A stretch of DNA of 64,000 nt from NCBI RefSeq assembly GCF_014158035.1, contig NZ_JACFXW010000002.1:1-64000 (forward strand), read 5' to 3'. Positions within the stretch are counted from its first letter, which is position 1, and each line of letters opens with the position of its first letter. Source of the stretch: Rhizobium sp. G21. Lineage in GTDB: Bacteria > Pseudomonadota > Alphaproteobacteria > Rhizobiales > Rhizobiaceae. Positions 38,965-48,155 of the stretch are shown here, piece after piece. The notes under the pieces are model-generated. The model was not told the origin of the DNA, ran no database searches, and worked only from the letters and a program-made list of their open reading frames with translations. Position numbers and translations under genes: made by a program.

Positions 38965-40311
38965 ATGAGCACGCAAGGCAAACTCCGCACCCTCTTCAAG
39001 GGCGGCACGATCATCACGATGGACAGGGCCATCTCCGCACCACCGGTCGGCGACGTCCTGGTCGAGAACGGTCGTATCGTCGCCATCGGCGCGAACCTTC
39101 AGGTAACGGACGCCGAGGTGGTCGATGCCGCCGGCAGCATCGTCATGCCCGGCCTCATCGATGCGCACCATCACATGTGGCTCGGCGTGATGCGCCGCAT
39201 GATGCCTGACGTCGACGATCTCTTCGCCTATATCGACGTGGTCGCCGAGACACTGGGTTCGCACTATCGCCCGCTCGACATGTATCTCAGCACCAAGCTG
39301 ACGGCGCTCGCCTGCCTCGACGCCGGCATCACCACGGTGATCGACGCCTGCCATTCGTCGCGCAGCCCGGAGCATACCGATGCGGCGCTCGACGCGCTCG
39401 ACGACAGCGGCATCCGCGCCCTGCATATGGTCGGCGCCGCGATGGACAAGAAGGCTTCATCCGCACACATTCCCGGCGATCTCAAGCGCCTCGCCGACAA
39501 CTGGAACCAGGGCGACGGTCTGGTGCGGGTCGGCCTGTTCGGCCAGTTCAATATCGACTGGTGGCGGGCGGCTCGCGTGCTCGACATGCGCATCCTCACG
39601 GAGTTCATCGGCGATCTGGCCAAGCTGGGGCCGGAGTTCGACGAGCCGGGCCTGCTTGGAACCCACAACATCTTCAACCACTGCACGCGCGTGCCGAAAG
39701 AGACCTGGAAGCGTCTTGCTGCCGCTGGCGTGAACGTGACCGTCAATCCACGCTCGGACGCCCTGTTCGGCTTCGACGACGAGGGGTTCGCCTGGCAGCG
39801 GGCGATCGACCATGGCCTGACGCCGGCCCTCGGTATTGATCTCGACACCGCCTTCGGCAGCGACATGTTCGGCGAGATGCACGCGCTCTTCAGCCAGCAG
39901 CGCTCTGCCATGCGCTATCGCCGGTTCCGCGGCGAGGAGAATGTGCCGGCGCCGATCTCGGTCCAGGCCGTGCTCGAGGCCGCGACCATCAACGGCGTCC
40001 GCGCCGCTGGCCTTGAGGACCGCATAGGGACGCTGGCGGTCGGGCGCGAGGCGGACCTAATCATGGTGCGCACCGACGATGTCGCCGTCTTCCCGGTCAC
40101 CGATCCGGTCGGGACCATCGTCCAGGCGGTGGAACGGGCGAATGTCGACACGGTCATGGTCGCAGGCGAGATCCGCAAGCGCGGCGGAAAGCTGGTCGGC
40201 GTCGATCTGCCGAAGCTGCAGAGCGAGGTGAATGGTTCGCTCGCCTATCTGCTCCAGGCCAGCGGCTATCAGCCGGAAGGCTCTCGCAAGCGCGCGATGG
40301 CAGCCGCCTGA
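38965..40311 (+). CDS. amidohydrolase-superfamily protein (cytosine deaminase/chlorohydrolase-like)
   Basis: 448 residues. HxH metal motif in LIDAHHHMWLG (H68/H70), later ligand regions THNIFNHC and GIDLDTAFGSDMF, and a C-terminal composite domain (VGREADLIMVRTD). The branch hydrolyses C-N bonds in heterocycles. SD GAAAGGAC precedes the ATG. It is followed 69 bp later by an MFS transporter and may degrade the compound which that protein carries. Confidence 0.85.
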   Translation: MSTQGKLRTLFKGGTIITMDRAISAPPVGDVLVENGRIVAIGANLQVTDAEVVDAAGSIVMPGLIDAHHHMWLGVMRRMMPDVDDLFAYIDVVAETLGSHYRPLDMYLSTKLTALACLDAGITTVIDACHSSRSPEHTDAALDALDDSGIRALHMVGAAMDKKASSAHIPGDLKRLADNWNQGDGLVRVGLFGQFNIDWWRAARVLDMRILTEFIGDLAKLGPEFDEPGLLGTHNIFNHCTRVPKETWKRLAAAGVNVTVNPRSDALFGFDDEGFAWQRAIDHGLTPALGIDLDTAFGSDMFGEMHALFSQQRSAMRYRRFRGEENVPAPISVQAVLEAATINGVRAAGLEDRIGTLAVGREADLIMVRTDDVAVFPVTDPVGTIVQAVERANVDTVMVAGEIRKRGGKLVGVDLPKLQSEVNGSLAYLLQASGYQPEGSRKRAMAAA

Positions 40312-40380
40312 ACTGCCATGGGCGCCACCTCGCGACCGGGGCGACGCCCGCTGATCCCAACTCATCTTTTGGAGGCTGTC

Positions 40381-41580
40381 ATGTCAGCACCCGCCGTAAA
40401 TGGCGCGCGCCGCCCCGATGCCGCGCCGCAATTCCTTTCCCGCCCCGCTCCGGGCATCATCGCAGCACTCTTCTGCGGCTATCTCGCCGTCGGCCTGCCG
40501 CTCCCGGTCATTCCGCTCTTCGTCCACGATAAACTCGGCTTCTCGACCTTCGTCGTCGGACTGGTAATCGGGATCCAGTTTCTGGCAACCGTGCTGACAC
40601 GCGGTTATGCCGGCCGCCTCACCGACCACCATGGGGGCAAGCGCTCGGCGTTGCAGGGCGCGGCGGTTAGCGCGCTTGCAGGCCTGCTCTATCTCGTTGC
40701 GGCCATGCGTGGTCTTTCCCCGACGGTCAGCCTGGCGATCATCATCGTGGGCCGGCTCGCAGCCGGTCTCGGCGAGAGCCAGTTTGTCACTGGCTGCGTG
40801 TCCTGGTCGATCGCCTCGGTCGGACCGGAGCGCGCAGGCATGTCGATGTCATGGACCGGCATCGCAATGTTCGCCGCGCTCGCCATCGGCGCACCGATCG
40901 GCCTGTTCCTCTACCAGAGTTATGGTCTTGAGGTGGCGATGATCGCCTGCGTCGCCGCGCCGCTTGTGGCCGCCACTATCACGCTTCGCGAGACCTCCTA
41001 TGCCACGCCCGCCGGTCCCCGGCTGCCCTTCTACAAGGTCATCGGCCAGATCTGGCGCGAGGGGCTCGGCCTGATGCTGCAGGGCGTGGGCCTGTCGGGA
41101 TTGACGGCCTTCGCGTCGCTCTATTTCGCGGCGAGACACTGGGACAATGCCGGGCTGGTCATGACGGCGTTCGGTGTCGGTTTCATCTTCGTCCGGGTCG
41201 TGTTCGGTAAGCTGCCTGACCGTATGAGCGGCTATCGCGTCGCGTTGTGGTCTCTGTTGATCGAGGCGGCTGGCCAGGCATTGATCTGGCTCGCTCCGAA
41301 CGACCTCGTGGCGCTCGCCGGCGCGCTCGTAACCGGTCTCGGCTGCGCGCTGGTCTTCCCGGCACTCGGGGTCGAAGCGCTGAAGCGGGTTCTGGCGGCC
41401 AATCGCGGCAGCGCTATGGGGGCCTTTGTCGCCTTCCTCGACATCGCCTACGGCATCTCAGGACCAGTCGCGGGCGTCGTTGCCGGGCAATTCGGCTACG
41501 GCGCCGTCTACCTCTTCGGCGCGGGCTGCGCATTGGCGGGTGCGATGCTCGTCCTCACCGCCCGCAGCCCGCAATCCTGA
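40381..41580 (+). CDS. MFS transporter
   Basis: 399 residues from ATG 40381 with TTTTGGAGG ahead. About twelve hydrophobic segments; the A-motif-like loop GRLTDHHGGKRS follows the second helix. It resembles the YfcJ/YhhS-type arabinose-efflux-like group. Located between the amidohydrolase and SDR 3, all on the plus strand with short gaps, forming a probable operon. Confidence 0.85.
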   Translation: MSAPAVNGARRPDAAPQFLSRPAPGIIAALFCGYLAVGLPLPVIPLFVHDKLGFSTFVVGLVIGIQFLATVLTRGYAGRLTDHHGGKRSALQGAAVSALAGLLYLVAAMRGLSPTVSLAIIIVGRLAAGLGESQFVTGCVSWSIASVGPERAGMSMSWTGIAMFAALAIGAPIGLFLYQSYGLEVAMIACVAAPLVAATITLRETSYATPAGPRLPFYKVIGQIWREGLGLMLQGVGLSGLTAFASLYFAARHWDNAGLVMTAFGVGFIFVRVVFGKLPDRMSGYRVALWSLLIEAAGQALIWLAPNDLVALAGALVTGLGCALVFPALGVEALKRVLAANRGSAMGAFVAFLDIAYGISGPVAGVVAGQFGYGAVYLFGAGCALAGAMLVLTARSPQS

Positions 41581-41606
41581 ACACTCACTCGAAAAGGAGA
41601 AAACTC

Positions 41607-42380
41607 ATGTCACGCATCTTCATTTCCGGCTCCTCCACGGGCCTCGGGCTGATGGCGGCGGAACGATTGACCGAGCAGGGCCATCAGGTTGTCTTGCATG
41701 CCCGCAACAGTGATCGCGCCAAGGACGCGCGCAAGGCCTTGCCAGCGGCTGAGGCGATCGTGACGGGCGACGTGGCGACCATTGCTGGCGCCAAGGAGGT
41801 GGCCGCACAAGTCAATGCGCTCGGCTCGTTCGATGCCGTGATCCACAACGCCGCCGTCGGCTACCGCGAGGCGCACCGCGTGACCGCCGATGGTCTGCCG
41901 CATGTGTTCGCGATCAACACGCTGTCGGCTTACATCCTGACGGCCCTGATCGAACGTCCCAAGCGGCTCGTGTATCTGTCGTCGGGCATGCACCACCATG
42001 CTGACGCCAACCTCGATGACACCCTCTGGAAAAAGAGGCGCTGGAACGGCTCTGAAGCCTATGCCGAGAGCAAGTTGCACGACGCGATGCTCGCCTTCGC
42101 CATCGCGCGCCGTTGGCCGGATGTCTTTTCCAACTCGCTGGAGCCGGGCTGGGTGCCCACCAGAATGGGCGGTCCCGGCGCGCCCGATGACATGGACCAG
42201 GCGCATCTGACACAGGCCTGGCTCGCGGCTGGCGATGACCCAAGGGCTGATGTAACGGGCCAGTATTTTTACCATATGAAGCGCAGGGAGCCGAACCTGC
42301 AGGCGCTCGATGCCGGGCTGCAGGATCGATTGATCGAGATCTGCGCCGAGCTCTCGGGCATTACCCTGCCTGAAGCATAA
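41607..42380 (+). CDS. short-chain dehydrogenase/reductase (SDR) 3
   Basis: 257 residues from ATG 41607, preceded by AAAAGGAGA. SGSSTGLG near residue 7, HNAAVGY, VYLSSGMHHH, YAESK for Tyr/Lys. The SSGMHHH segment and the short C-terminal region are those of atypical SDRs near the retinol dehydrogenase/WWOX-like group. Downstream of the MFS gene by 26 bp. Confidence 0.82.
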   Translation: MSRIFISGSSTGLGLMAAERLTEQGHQVVLHARNSDRAKDARKALPAAEAIVTGDVATIAGAKEVAAQVNALGSFDAVIHNAAVGYREAHRVTADGLPHVFAINTLSAYILTALIERPKRLVYLSSGMHHHADANLDDTLWKKRRWNGSEAYAESKLHDAMLAFAIARRWPDVFSNSLEPGWVPTRMGGPGAPDDMDQAHLTQAWLAAGDDPRADVTGQYFYHMKRREPNLQALDAGLQDRLIEICAELSGITLPEA

Positions 42381-42394
42381 GAAGGAGAATTCTC

Positions 42395-43244
42395 ATGACA
42401 CGAACCTGGCTTGTTACCGGCGCATCCCGCGGCTTCGGCAGGGCCTTGTGCGACGCCATTCTGGCCTCGGGCGACAATGTGGTGGCCACGGCGCGCAATC
42501 CTGATCAGCTAGCAGACCTCGTGCGCGATCACGGGTCACGGGCGCGAACCGCTGCACTCGACGTCACCGATCCCGTTGCGGCCGAGGCTGCGGTGCAGCT
42601 TGCCATTTCGGCATTTGGGTAACTCGACGTGCTGGTCAACAATGCCGGTTATGGCGACGTCGGCTCGGTCGAGGATACGTCGCTCGACAGCTTCTGGCGC
42701 CAGATCGACGCCAACTTGTTCGGAACGATCATCGTGACCAAAGCCGCGATTCCCCACATGCGCGAACGGCGCAGCGGCCATATCGTACAGTTCTCATCGG
42801 TCGGCGGAAGGATCGGCGCGCCGGGGAGGGCTGCCTATTCCGCGGCCAAGTGGGGCGTGGAAGGCTTTTCGAAGCGCTCGCACGCGAGATGGCCTTGATC
42901 GGTGTACGCGTCACCATCGTGGAGCCCGGCGGGTTCAGGACCGATTCGCCGGATCCTCCACGACCCTCGATCCTGGCAGGATCGAATATGATGCTGTTGT
43001 CGGCGCCACGGCGAGAATGCAGCAGGCCTATGACGGCAACCAGCCGGGAGACCCGCGCAAGGGCGCCCAGGCGATTCTGCAAGCTATCGCGTCAGACGAT
43101 CCACCTCTTCACCTGGCGCTTGGCAAGGATGCCGTGGTAGCGATCGAACAAGCCGAGCGGGCCCGGCTCGCCGAGCTGGAGAAGTGGAAGGATCTGAGCA
43201 CGTCGACCGATTTCACCTGCCGAGATGGCCCACAAATCCGCTAG
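42395..43244 (+). pseudogene. short-chain dehydrogenase (SDR) 4, multiply broken
   Basis: A ~280-residue SDR in pieces. Start MTRTWLVTGASRGFGRALCDAIL; a TAA nonsense codon at 42620-42622 in place of the residue before LDVLVNNAGYG; a missing base at 42871 (restores ..EGFSEALAREM); another missing T at 42945-42946 (restores ..FRTDFAGSS). The rest runs to the TAG at 43242-43244, next to the IS481-type element. The two indels may be sequence errors, but the nonsense codon would be a true lesion, so this is the best pseudogene candidate in the window. Confidence 0.7.
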
Positions 43245-43245
43245 C

Positions 43246-44288
43246 TGTTTGATCCCGGATTTTGATGGCGCATTCTTCTCGCAGGATTGAGGGATTCGCT
43301 ATGGGACAGGTTCTACACGGCTGCGCCACGACGACAGAGGCAATCCGTCGAGCAATACAAAATAGTCAAGAGAGCCTGAGGGCGCTTTCCAAGCGCTATG
43401 GGATCAATCAGAAGACTGTTGCCAAGTGGCGCAAGCGCGGCTCGACAGCCGATCTTCCAAGCGGCCCAAGGGAGCCGAAATCGACGGTCCTTTCGGTGGA
43501 GGAAGAGGCTGTCATCGTTGCCTTCCGACGCTACACTCTCTTGCCGCTCGATGACTGCCTCTATGCATTGCAACCGACGATCCCGCACCTGACACGGTCT
43601 TCGTTGCATCGTTGTTTGCAGCGTCATGGCATCGGCCGCCTTCCGGATGTCGAGGGTGACAAGCCTCCAAAGAAGAAGTTCAAAGCCTATCCGATTGGCT
43701 ACTTCCACATCGACATCGCCGAGGTGCGCACCGAGCAGGGCAAGCTACACATGTTCGTTGCCATTGATCGAACATTCAAATTCGCCTTCGTCGAACTACA
43801 TGAGAAGGCAACGACGGCGGTCTCTGCCAGCTTCCTACGCAATCTGCTCAAGGCCGTGCCTTACAAGGTCCACCCTGTTCTCACCGACAACTTCATCCAG
43901 TTCACCACGCCAGGTGCTGGTGGCTCTGCCGTTCCCCTCAGCAAGGAGGCTATGGCGGCAGGTGAAATCTTCCGGGCGCATGCCTTCGAATACGCCTGCG
44001 CCAAGGCAGATATCGAGCACCGCACTACTAAACCGAAGCACCCTTGGACCAACGGCCAGGTCGAGCGCATGAACCGCACCATCAAGGACGCCACTGTCAA
44101 GCGCTTCTACTATAAAAGCCACGATCAGCTCCGCCAACATCTCGCAGACTTCGTCTCAGCCTATAACTTCGCCCGAAGATTGAAGACCCTCAAGGGCCTC
44201 ACCCCATACGAATTCATTTGTCGCTGCTGAACAAAAGAACAAGATCGATTCATCCTCGATCCGACCCATCAATTTCCGGGACTAAACA
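43246..44288 (+). mobile_element. IS481-family insertion sequence (1043 bp)
   Basis: Left end TGTTTGATCCCGGATTTTGA (43246-) is mirrored by the right end at 44266-44288, whose complement begins TGTTTAGTCCCGGAAATTGA. The element is flanked by GCTAGC (43240-43245) and TCTAGG (44289-44294); NCTAGN is the known target of IS481. The stop codons of the genes on both sides lie within these CTAG sites. Confidence 0.85.
43301..44230 (+). CDS. IS481-family transposase
   Basis: ATG 43301 gives 309 residues beginning MGQVLHGCATTTEAIRRAIQ, the usual start in this group; an in-frame ATG at 43262 adds 13 residues. HTH (LRALSKRYGINQKTVAKWRKR) and a DDE core: FHIDIAEV, VLTDNFIQFT and WTNGQVERMNRTIK, ending GLTPYEFICRC. 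The usual LTDNG has F in place of G after the second catalytic Asp, which might weaken activity. A ~20-residue difference from common relatives follows (TTPGAGGSAVPLSKEA). Confidence 0.9.
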   Translation: MGQVLHGCATTTEAIRRAIQNSQESLRALSKRYGINQKTVAKWRKRGSTADLPSGPREPKSTVLSVEEEAVIVAFRRYTLLPLDDCLYALQPTIPHLTRSSLHRCLQRHGIGRLPDVEGDKPPKKKFKAYPIGYFHIDIAEVRTEQGKLHMFVAIDRTFKFAFVELHEKATTAVSASFLRNLLKAVPYKVHPVLTDNFIQFTTPGAGGSAVPLSKEAMAAGEIFRAHAFEYACAKADIEHRTTKPKHPWTNGQVERMNRTIKDATVKRFYYKSHDQLRQHLADFVSAYNFARRLKTLKGLTPYEFICRC

Positions 44289-44289
44289 T

Positions 44290-45203
44290 CTAGGCTGGCG
44301 AGGCGGCCTGACGCGCTGCCTTCCATGCTTTCACATAATCGATGAACGCCCTGAATGCCGCTGAGGGATGGCGCTGGCGCGGATAGTAGAGCGCCTCGCC
44401 CTCGAAGGGTGGAGTCCAGTCGGCAAGCACCTGCATGAGGCGGCCGTCGGACAGAAAGGGCTCGGCCTCCCGGCGCTCAACATAGGCGAGGCCGAGACCG
44501 GCTGCGGCAGCCTTGGCGGCGAGTTCGGTTGTCCCGAGGATGAGGCGGCCGCCCACATCTACTTCCGGCACGCGGCTGCCTTTGCCGAATTCCCAAGCCA
44601 TGATGGTGCCGCTCGGCAGTCGGGCCCGGATGCATTCATGAGCCAGAAGATCGCCGGGGTCTGTGGGACCCCTCGAACATCAAGATAGGCCGGTGCGCCC
44701 ACGATCACCAGAGCCTCCTCAATGCCGAGCGGCAATGCGATCATGTCCTGCGGCGTGATTGTCCCTAGGCGCAGGCCGGCGTCGAAGCCTTCGGCGATGA
44801 TGTCGACCAACCGGCCTTCGGTGACGAGATCGATGCGGATATCCGGATAGTCCGCCATGAAGCCGGTAATGATCGGCAGCAGCCGGTCGGCACCCCAGGT
44901 CGAGGCGTTGAGACGAATGAGCCCCGCCGGTCGATCCCGCAGGTCATGGACGCCCTCGATCGCTTCTGTGATCTCGGCCAGCGCCGGGCGCACCCGCGCC
45001 AGGAATGCCTCACCGGCCTCGGTCAGCGAAACGCTGCGGGTGTTGCGCGCCAGCAGGCGGATGCCAAGCCGCCTTTCGAGATTGGCGATCAGATGACTGA
45101 CCGAGGACGGCGACATGTCCAGTTCCCTGGCCGCAGCGCGGAAGCTGCGGTGCGCGGCGACGGTACTGACGACCGTCAAGGCACGGAGCCCCAGATCTTC
45201 CAT
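44290..45203 (-). CDS. LysR-family regulator 3, frameshifted
   Basis: About 304 residues. N-terminal part from 45203 has the HTH RALTVVSTVAAHRSFRAAARELDMSPSSVSHLIANLERRLG and effector domain to ..RGVPQTPA, where the frame breaks near 44652. One added C (plus strand) gives ADLLAHECIRARLPSGTIMAWEFGKGSRV and runs to the TAG at 44290-44292 inside the IS481 target site. Divergent from SDR 5, with ~95 bp between them. Confidence 0.82.
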
Positions 45204-45299
45204 TGTTCGGATTCCTTCATGAGCCTGTCCAGGAGTGGACGGATTATCTCATCAACTGATCTCACATATATGTAGCTCACGTCACCAAAGGAGCTACCC

Positions 45300-46136
45300 A
45301 TGTCACAGTCTGTTCTGATAACCGGCACATCGTCCGGCTTTGGCGAGGCCGCCGCCCGTCGCTTCGCCAGCGCGGGCTGGAATGTCATCGCCACCATGCG
45401 CAATCCCGAGGCAGGCCAGGGGCTGTCCGGGCTGGAAAACGTTCTGGTAACGCGCCTCGACGTTGAGGATCGCGCCAGCATCGACAGCGCGATCGCGGCC
45501 GGCATCGCCCGGTTCGGCAAGATCGATGTCGTCCTGAACAATGCCGGCTACGGCTTGTTCGGCATATTCGAGGGCGTATCGCGCGAAGCGGTCCAGCAGC
45601 AGTTCGACGTCAACGTCTTCGGCGCGATGGACGTCGTGCGGGCGGTCCTGCCGCACCTGCGCGCCAACCGTGGCGGCACGATCATCAATGTCAGTTCGGG
45701 TGCCGGTGCGATCGGCTTCCCGATGGCCTCGGTTTACAGCGCCTCGAAGTTCGCTCTTGAGGGCTGGTCCGAGGCGCTTTCCTATGAACTGGGTTCGCTC
45801 GGCGTCCAAGTGAAGATCATCGAGCCGGGCGGCGCGCCGCAGACCAACTTCATGGCACGCATGGGCGGCGAGACAGAAACGGTTAAACCCATCGGCGACT
45901 ATGGCCCGTTCCTCGAGCAGATCGGCCAGGTTTATGGCGGCATGGCCCAGGCAGCCGACGCTGACGCGGTCGAGAAGGTGATCGCGGCAATCTATGAGGC
46001 CGCTACGGACGGCACGGACCGGCTGCGCTACGCGCCGACCAACGACATCGCTCCGCTGCTGGCGGCCCGGCGCGGCTCTTCGGAAGACGGCTACCGCGCG
46101 TTGACGCGTGGCTTGTTTGTCCCGGGTCAGGCTTGA
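45300..46136 (+). CDS. short-chain dehydrogenase/reductase (SDR) 5
   Basis: 278 residues. ITGTSSGFG near residue 7, NNAGYGLFG, INVSSGAGA, YSASK. The NAGYG signature with long C-terminal tail (IYEAATDGTDRLRYAPTND) is typical of the SDR family oxidoreductases often found next to LysR regulators. SD AAGGAG before ATG. The first gene of a two-SDR operon; 10 bp separate it from SDR 6. Confidence 0.87.
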   Translation: MSQSVLITGTSSGFGEAAARRFASAGWNVIATMRNPEAGQGLSGLENVLVTRLDVEDRASIDSAIAAGIARFGKIDVVLNNAGYGLFGIFEGVSREAVQQQFDVNVFGAMDVVRAVLPHLRANRGGTIINVSSGAGAIGFPMASVYSASKFALEGWSEALSYELGSLGVQVKIIEPGGAPQTNFMARMGGETETVKPIGDYGPFLEQIGQVYGGMAQAADADAVEKVIAAIYEAATDGTDRLRYAPTNDIAPLLAARRGSSEDGYRALTRGLFVPGQA

Positions 46137-46146
46137 GGAGGCTGTT

Positions 46147-46986
46147 ATGGCCCAACGTACATGGTTCATCACCGGCGTCAGCGGCGGCCTCGGCAGGCTG
46201 ATGACCGAGCAACTGCTCGCTCGCGGCGAGCGCGTCGCCGGTACGCTCCGCACGCCGGGCGCGCTCGACGACCTCAAGGCCGAGCATGGTAGCCGGCTCT
46301 GGCTGGCGCAGCTCGACGTCACCGACACGCCTGCGGTCCGCGCTACCGTGAATCGCGCCTTTGCCGAACTCGGCCGGATCGATGTCGTCGTGAACAACGC
46401 CGGCTATGGCGTGCTCGGCGCGGCCGAGGAGGTGACCGACGCCCAGATCGATCATCAGATCGCTACCAATCTGGTCGGCTCGATCCAGGTGGCGCGGGGC
46501 GCCATCCCGCATCTGCGCGCGCAGGGCGGCGGCCGGATAATTCAGATCTCGACGATGGGCGGACAGGCGACCTTCCCTGGCGGCAGCCTCTACCACATGT
46601 CGAAATGGGGCATCGAAGGCTTCATGGACGCCATCCGTCACGAACTCGCGCCCTTCGGAATCGCGGTTACCATCGTCGAGCCCGGCAGCACCAGCACCGG
46701 GTTCGGCAAGGCGTTGGTGATTGCCGACCCGCTTGAGGCCTACGCCGAGACGCCGGTCGGGCAGATCCGCGCCTTCTTCGGGAGCGGGACCTACAAGTCT
46801 CCGGGCGACGCACCGATGGTCGCCGCGGCGATCGTCGCCACTGCGGACCAGCCATCCCCGCCTCTGCGCCTGGCGCTCGGCAGCGACGCTTATAGCGCCA
46901 TGCACCGCGCGCTCAGCGAGCGGCTTGCCGAACTGGAGGGCCAGAAGGACCTAGCAGCATCGACCGACTCGAAGTGGCTGATGTAG
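46147..46986 (+). CDS. short-chain dehydrogenase/reductase (SDR) 6
   Basis: 279 residues from ATG 46147 with TGAGGAGG ahead. ITGVSGGLG, NNAGYGVLGAAEE, IQISTMGGQ, YHMSK. Here the catalytic serine region is ISTMGG, with S present. The C-terminal tail ends LAELEGQKDLAASTDS, the same ending pattern as the broken SDR 4 (LAELEKWKDLSTSTDF), so these two are close paralogues. Confidence 0.87.
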   Translation: MAQRTWFITGVSGGLGRLMTEQLLARGERVAGTLRTPGALDDLKAEHGSRLWLAQLDVTDTPAVRATVNRAFAELGRIDVVVNNAGYGVLGAAEEVTDAQIDHQIATNLVGSIQVARGAIPHLRAQGGGRIIQISTMGGQATFPGGSLYHMSKWGIEGFMDAIRHELAPFGIAVTIVEPGSTSTGFGKALVIADPLEAYAETPVGQIRAFFGSGTYKSPGDAPMVAAAIVATADQPSPPLRLALGSDAYSAMHRALSERLAELEGQKDLAASTDSKWLM

Positions 46987-47262
46987 CGAATCCTGTTGCG
47001 CATGAATGAATGTGCCGCTTGTGTCGGCTTGTCATGCTCAGTTGGCAAGAATTTACTTCGTGCGCCTTGTTTTCCATTGGGCTTCCCATGTCTAATTCCA
47101 AGACGCACGACTTTGACAGATTCTAAAGCTGCACAAGAGCGCGATCGTTTTCGTTGTAGTGACGGCAAATGTTCTGGCGGCCGCGCAGTCGCTCGAAAGC
47201 GAATCAGGACATGCTTATGCAAGCGTAATGCGGGACTCAAGCTACGGAGTCGGTGAGGCCAA

Positions 47263-47284
47263 GGTTCGAATCTCTTCAAGGCGG
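47263..47284 (+). repeat. T-arm-like dispersed motif, copy C
   Basis: GGTTCGAATCTCTTCAAGGC GG, differing from copy A (7167-7188) at one of 22 positions and in the same orientation. The pair could be direct repeats bordering a ~40 kb segment with the large recombinase near its left edge. Confidence 0.4.
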
Positions 47285-47290
47285 TGTCAA

Positions 47291-47335
47291 CGGCGGAGTA
47301 AAAACCGGCCACGCGGCGGCGTAAATGTGGGCCAC
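47291..47335. mobile_element. remnant of an IS21-like terminal repeat pair
   Basis: Two imperfect 22-bp tandem units start at 47291 (CGGCGGAGTAAAAACCGGCC AC) and 47314 (CGGCGGCGTAAATGTGGGCC AC), 23 bp apart. Multiple short terminal repeats of this kind occur at the ends of IS21-family elements. No istA/istB gene is present, so only an end seems to remain. Confidence 0.45.
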
Positions 47336-47576
47336 TCTACGACCCAATCCGGCGCCACGGGTGCAATACGGACATCGCAGTAGGTCAAAATCTTTTTCTG
47401 AAAGTGGTGTTTGGAAAGATCTTCGCTTGGCATGTGTCATTCCGCAGTTTCTCGGTGCTTCAGGCCGAGGGCGTGCGGAATTAGGGGCAGACAGTTAAAA
47501 GTCCGTAATGTTGGCGATGGAGACGCGGTAACCCACGGAAGTCGTGGGGCGTTCTCGGCAGTTCAAGGGATCCTGC

Positions 47577-48155
47577 TCACTTCAATCCGGCTATGTTCCG
47601 GCGAAGCACACCTGAAAAGTTCTTGAGTCCGCCTTGATGAAGCGCGTCGATGAACGCTTCAACGGATGGTGTTGTCTTGCGCAGATTATGCCTTGCGCTC
47701 TTGACACTGGAGATTAGTGCATCAGGAAACGCCGCATGGAGATCGGTAAGGAAATTATCTGGCGACTTGCTGGTCACACCATGGGCGAGAAGGTTCCTCG
47801 CGGGGAAGTCCTTCAGGTTCCAGGTGACTATAACGGAGGCCTTCGCTGAAATGGCGGCTGCCAGAACATGTCGATCGTCGGGATCCGGTAATGTGAGCTC
47901 GTGCATCAACGGCCGATAGTCCGTCACGACTGCCTCTGGAAGGACAGCGTTCATCCGGTCGCGCGTGGCTTGGAGACGGTCGATGGACAAACCTGGCGTA
48001 TTAGCGGCGAGATTGCGCATCCACTCATCATGTATATCGTCGGTCCAGCGCGCCTCGACAAGACCGTCGAAGGCGCACTGGATCAGAATGTTGCGCAGGT
48101 GGAAGGGGTAGAGGACGCAGGCATCGTACACCGCAACGGGCGGATTAGAGGCCAT
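47577..48155 (-). CDS. PIN-domain toxin (VapC-like ribonuclease)
   Basis: 192 residues. The PIN fold is marked by acidic residues in VAVYDACVLYPFHLRNIL, the glutamate in WTDDIHDEWMRNL, and the pair in LPDPDDRHVLAAA with the C-terminal TWNLKDFP. It is longer than ordinary VapC (~130 residues), with an extra C-terminal helical region. It overlaps the HTH antitoxin gene by 11 bp. PIN toxins cut tRNA or other RNA. Confidence 0.82.
   Translation of the reverse strand: MASNPPVAVYDACVLYPFHLRNILIQCAFDGLVEARWTDDIHDEWMRNLAANTPGLSIDRLQATRDRMNAVLPEAVVTDYRPLMHELTLPDPDDRHVLAAAISAKASVIVTWNLKDFPARNLLAHGVTSKSPDNFLTDLHAAFPDALISSVKSARHNLRKTTPSVEAFIDALHQGGLKNFSGVLRRNIAGLK

Larger units (their letters stand above)
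46987..47576. other. gene-free region with repeat and IS remnants
   Basis: About 590 bp without a supported gene. It contains copy C of the T-arm-like motif (47263-47284) and directly after it two tandem 22-bp repeats resembling an IS21-family end (47291-47335). This looks like a junction where mobile DNA was inserted and decayed. Confidence 0.55.
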
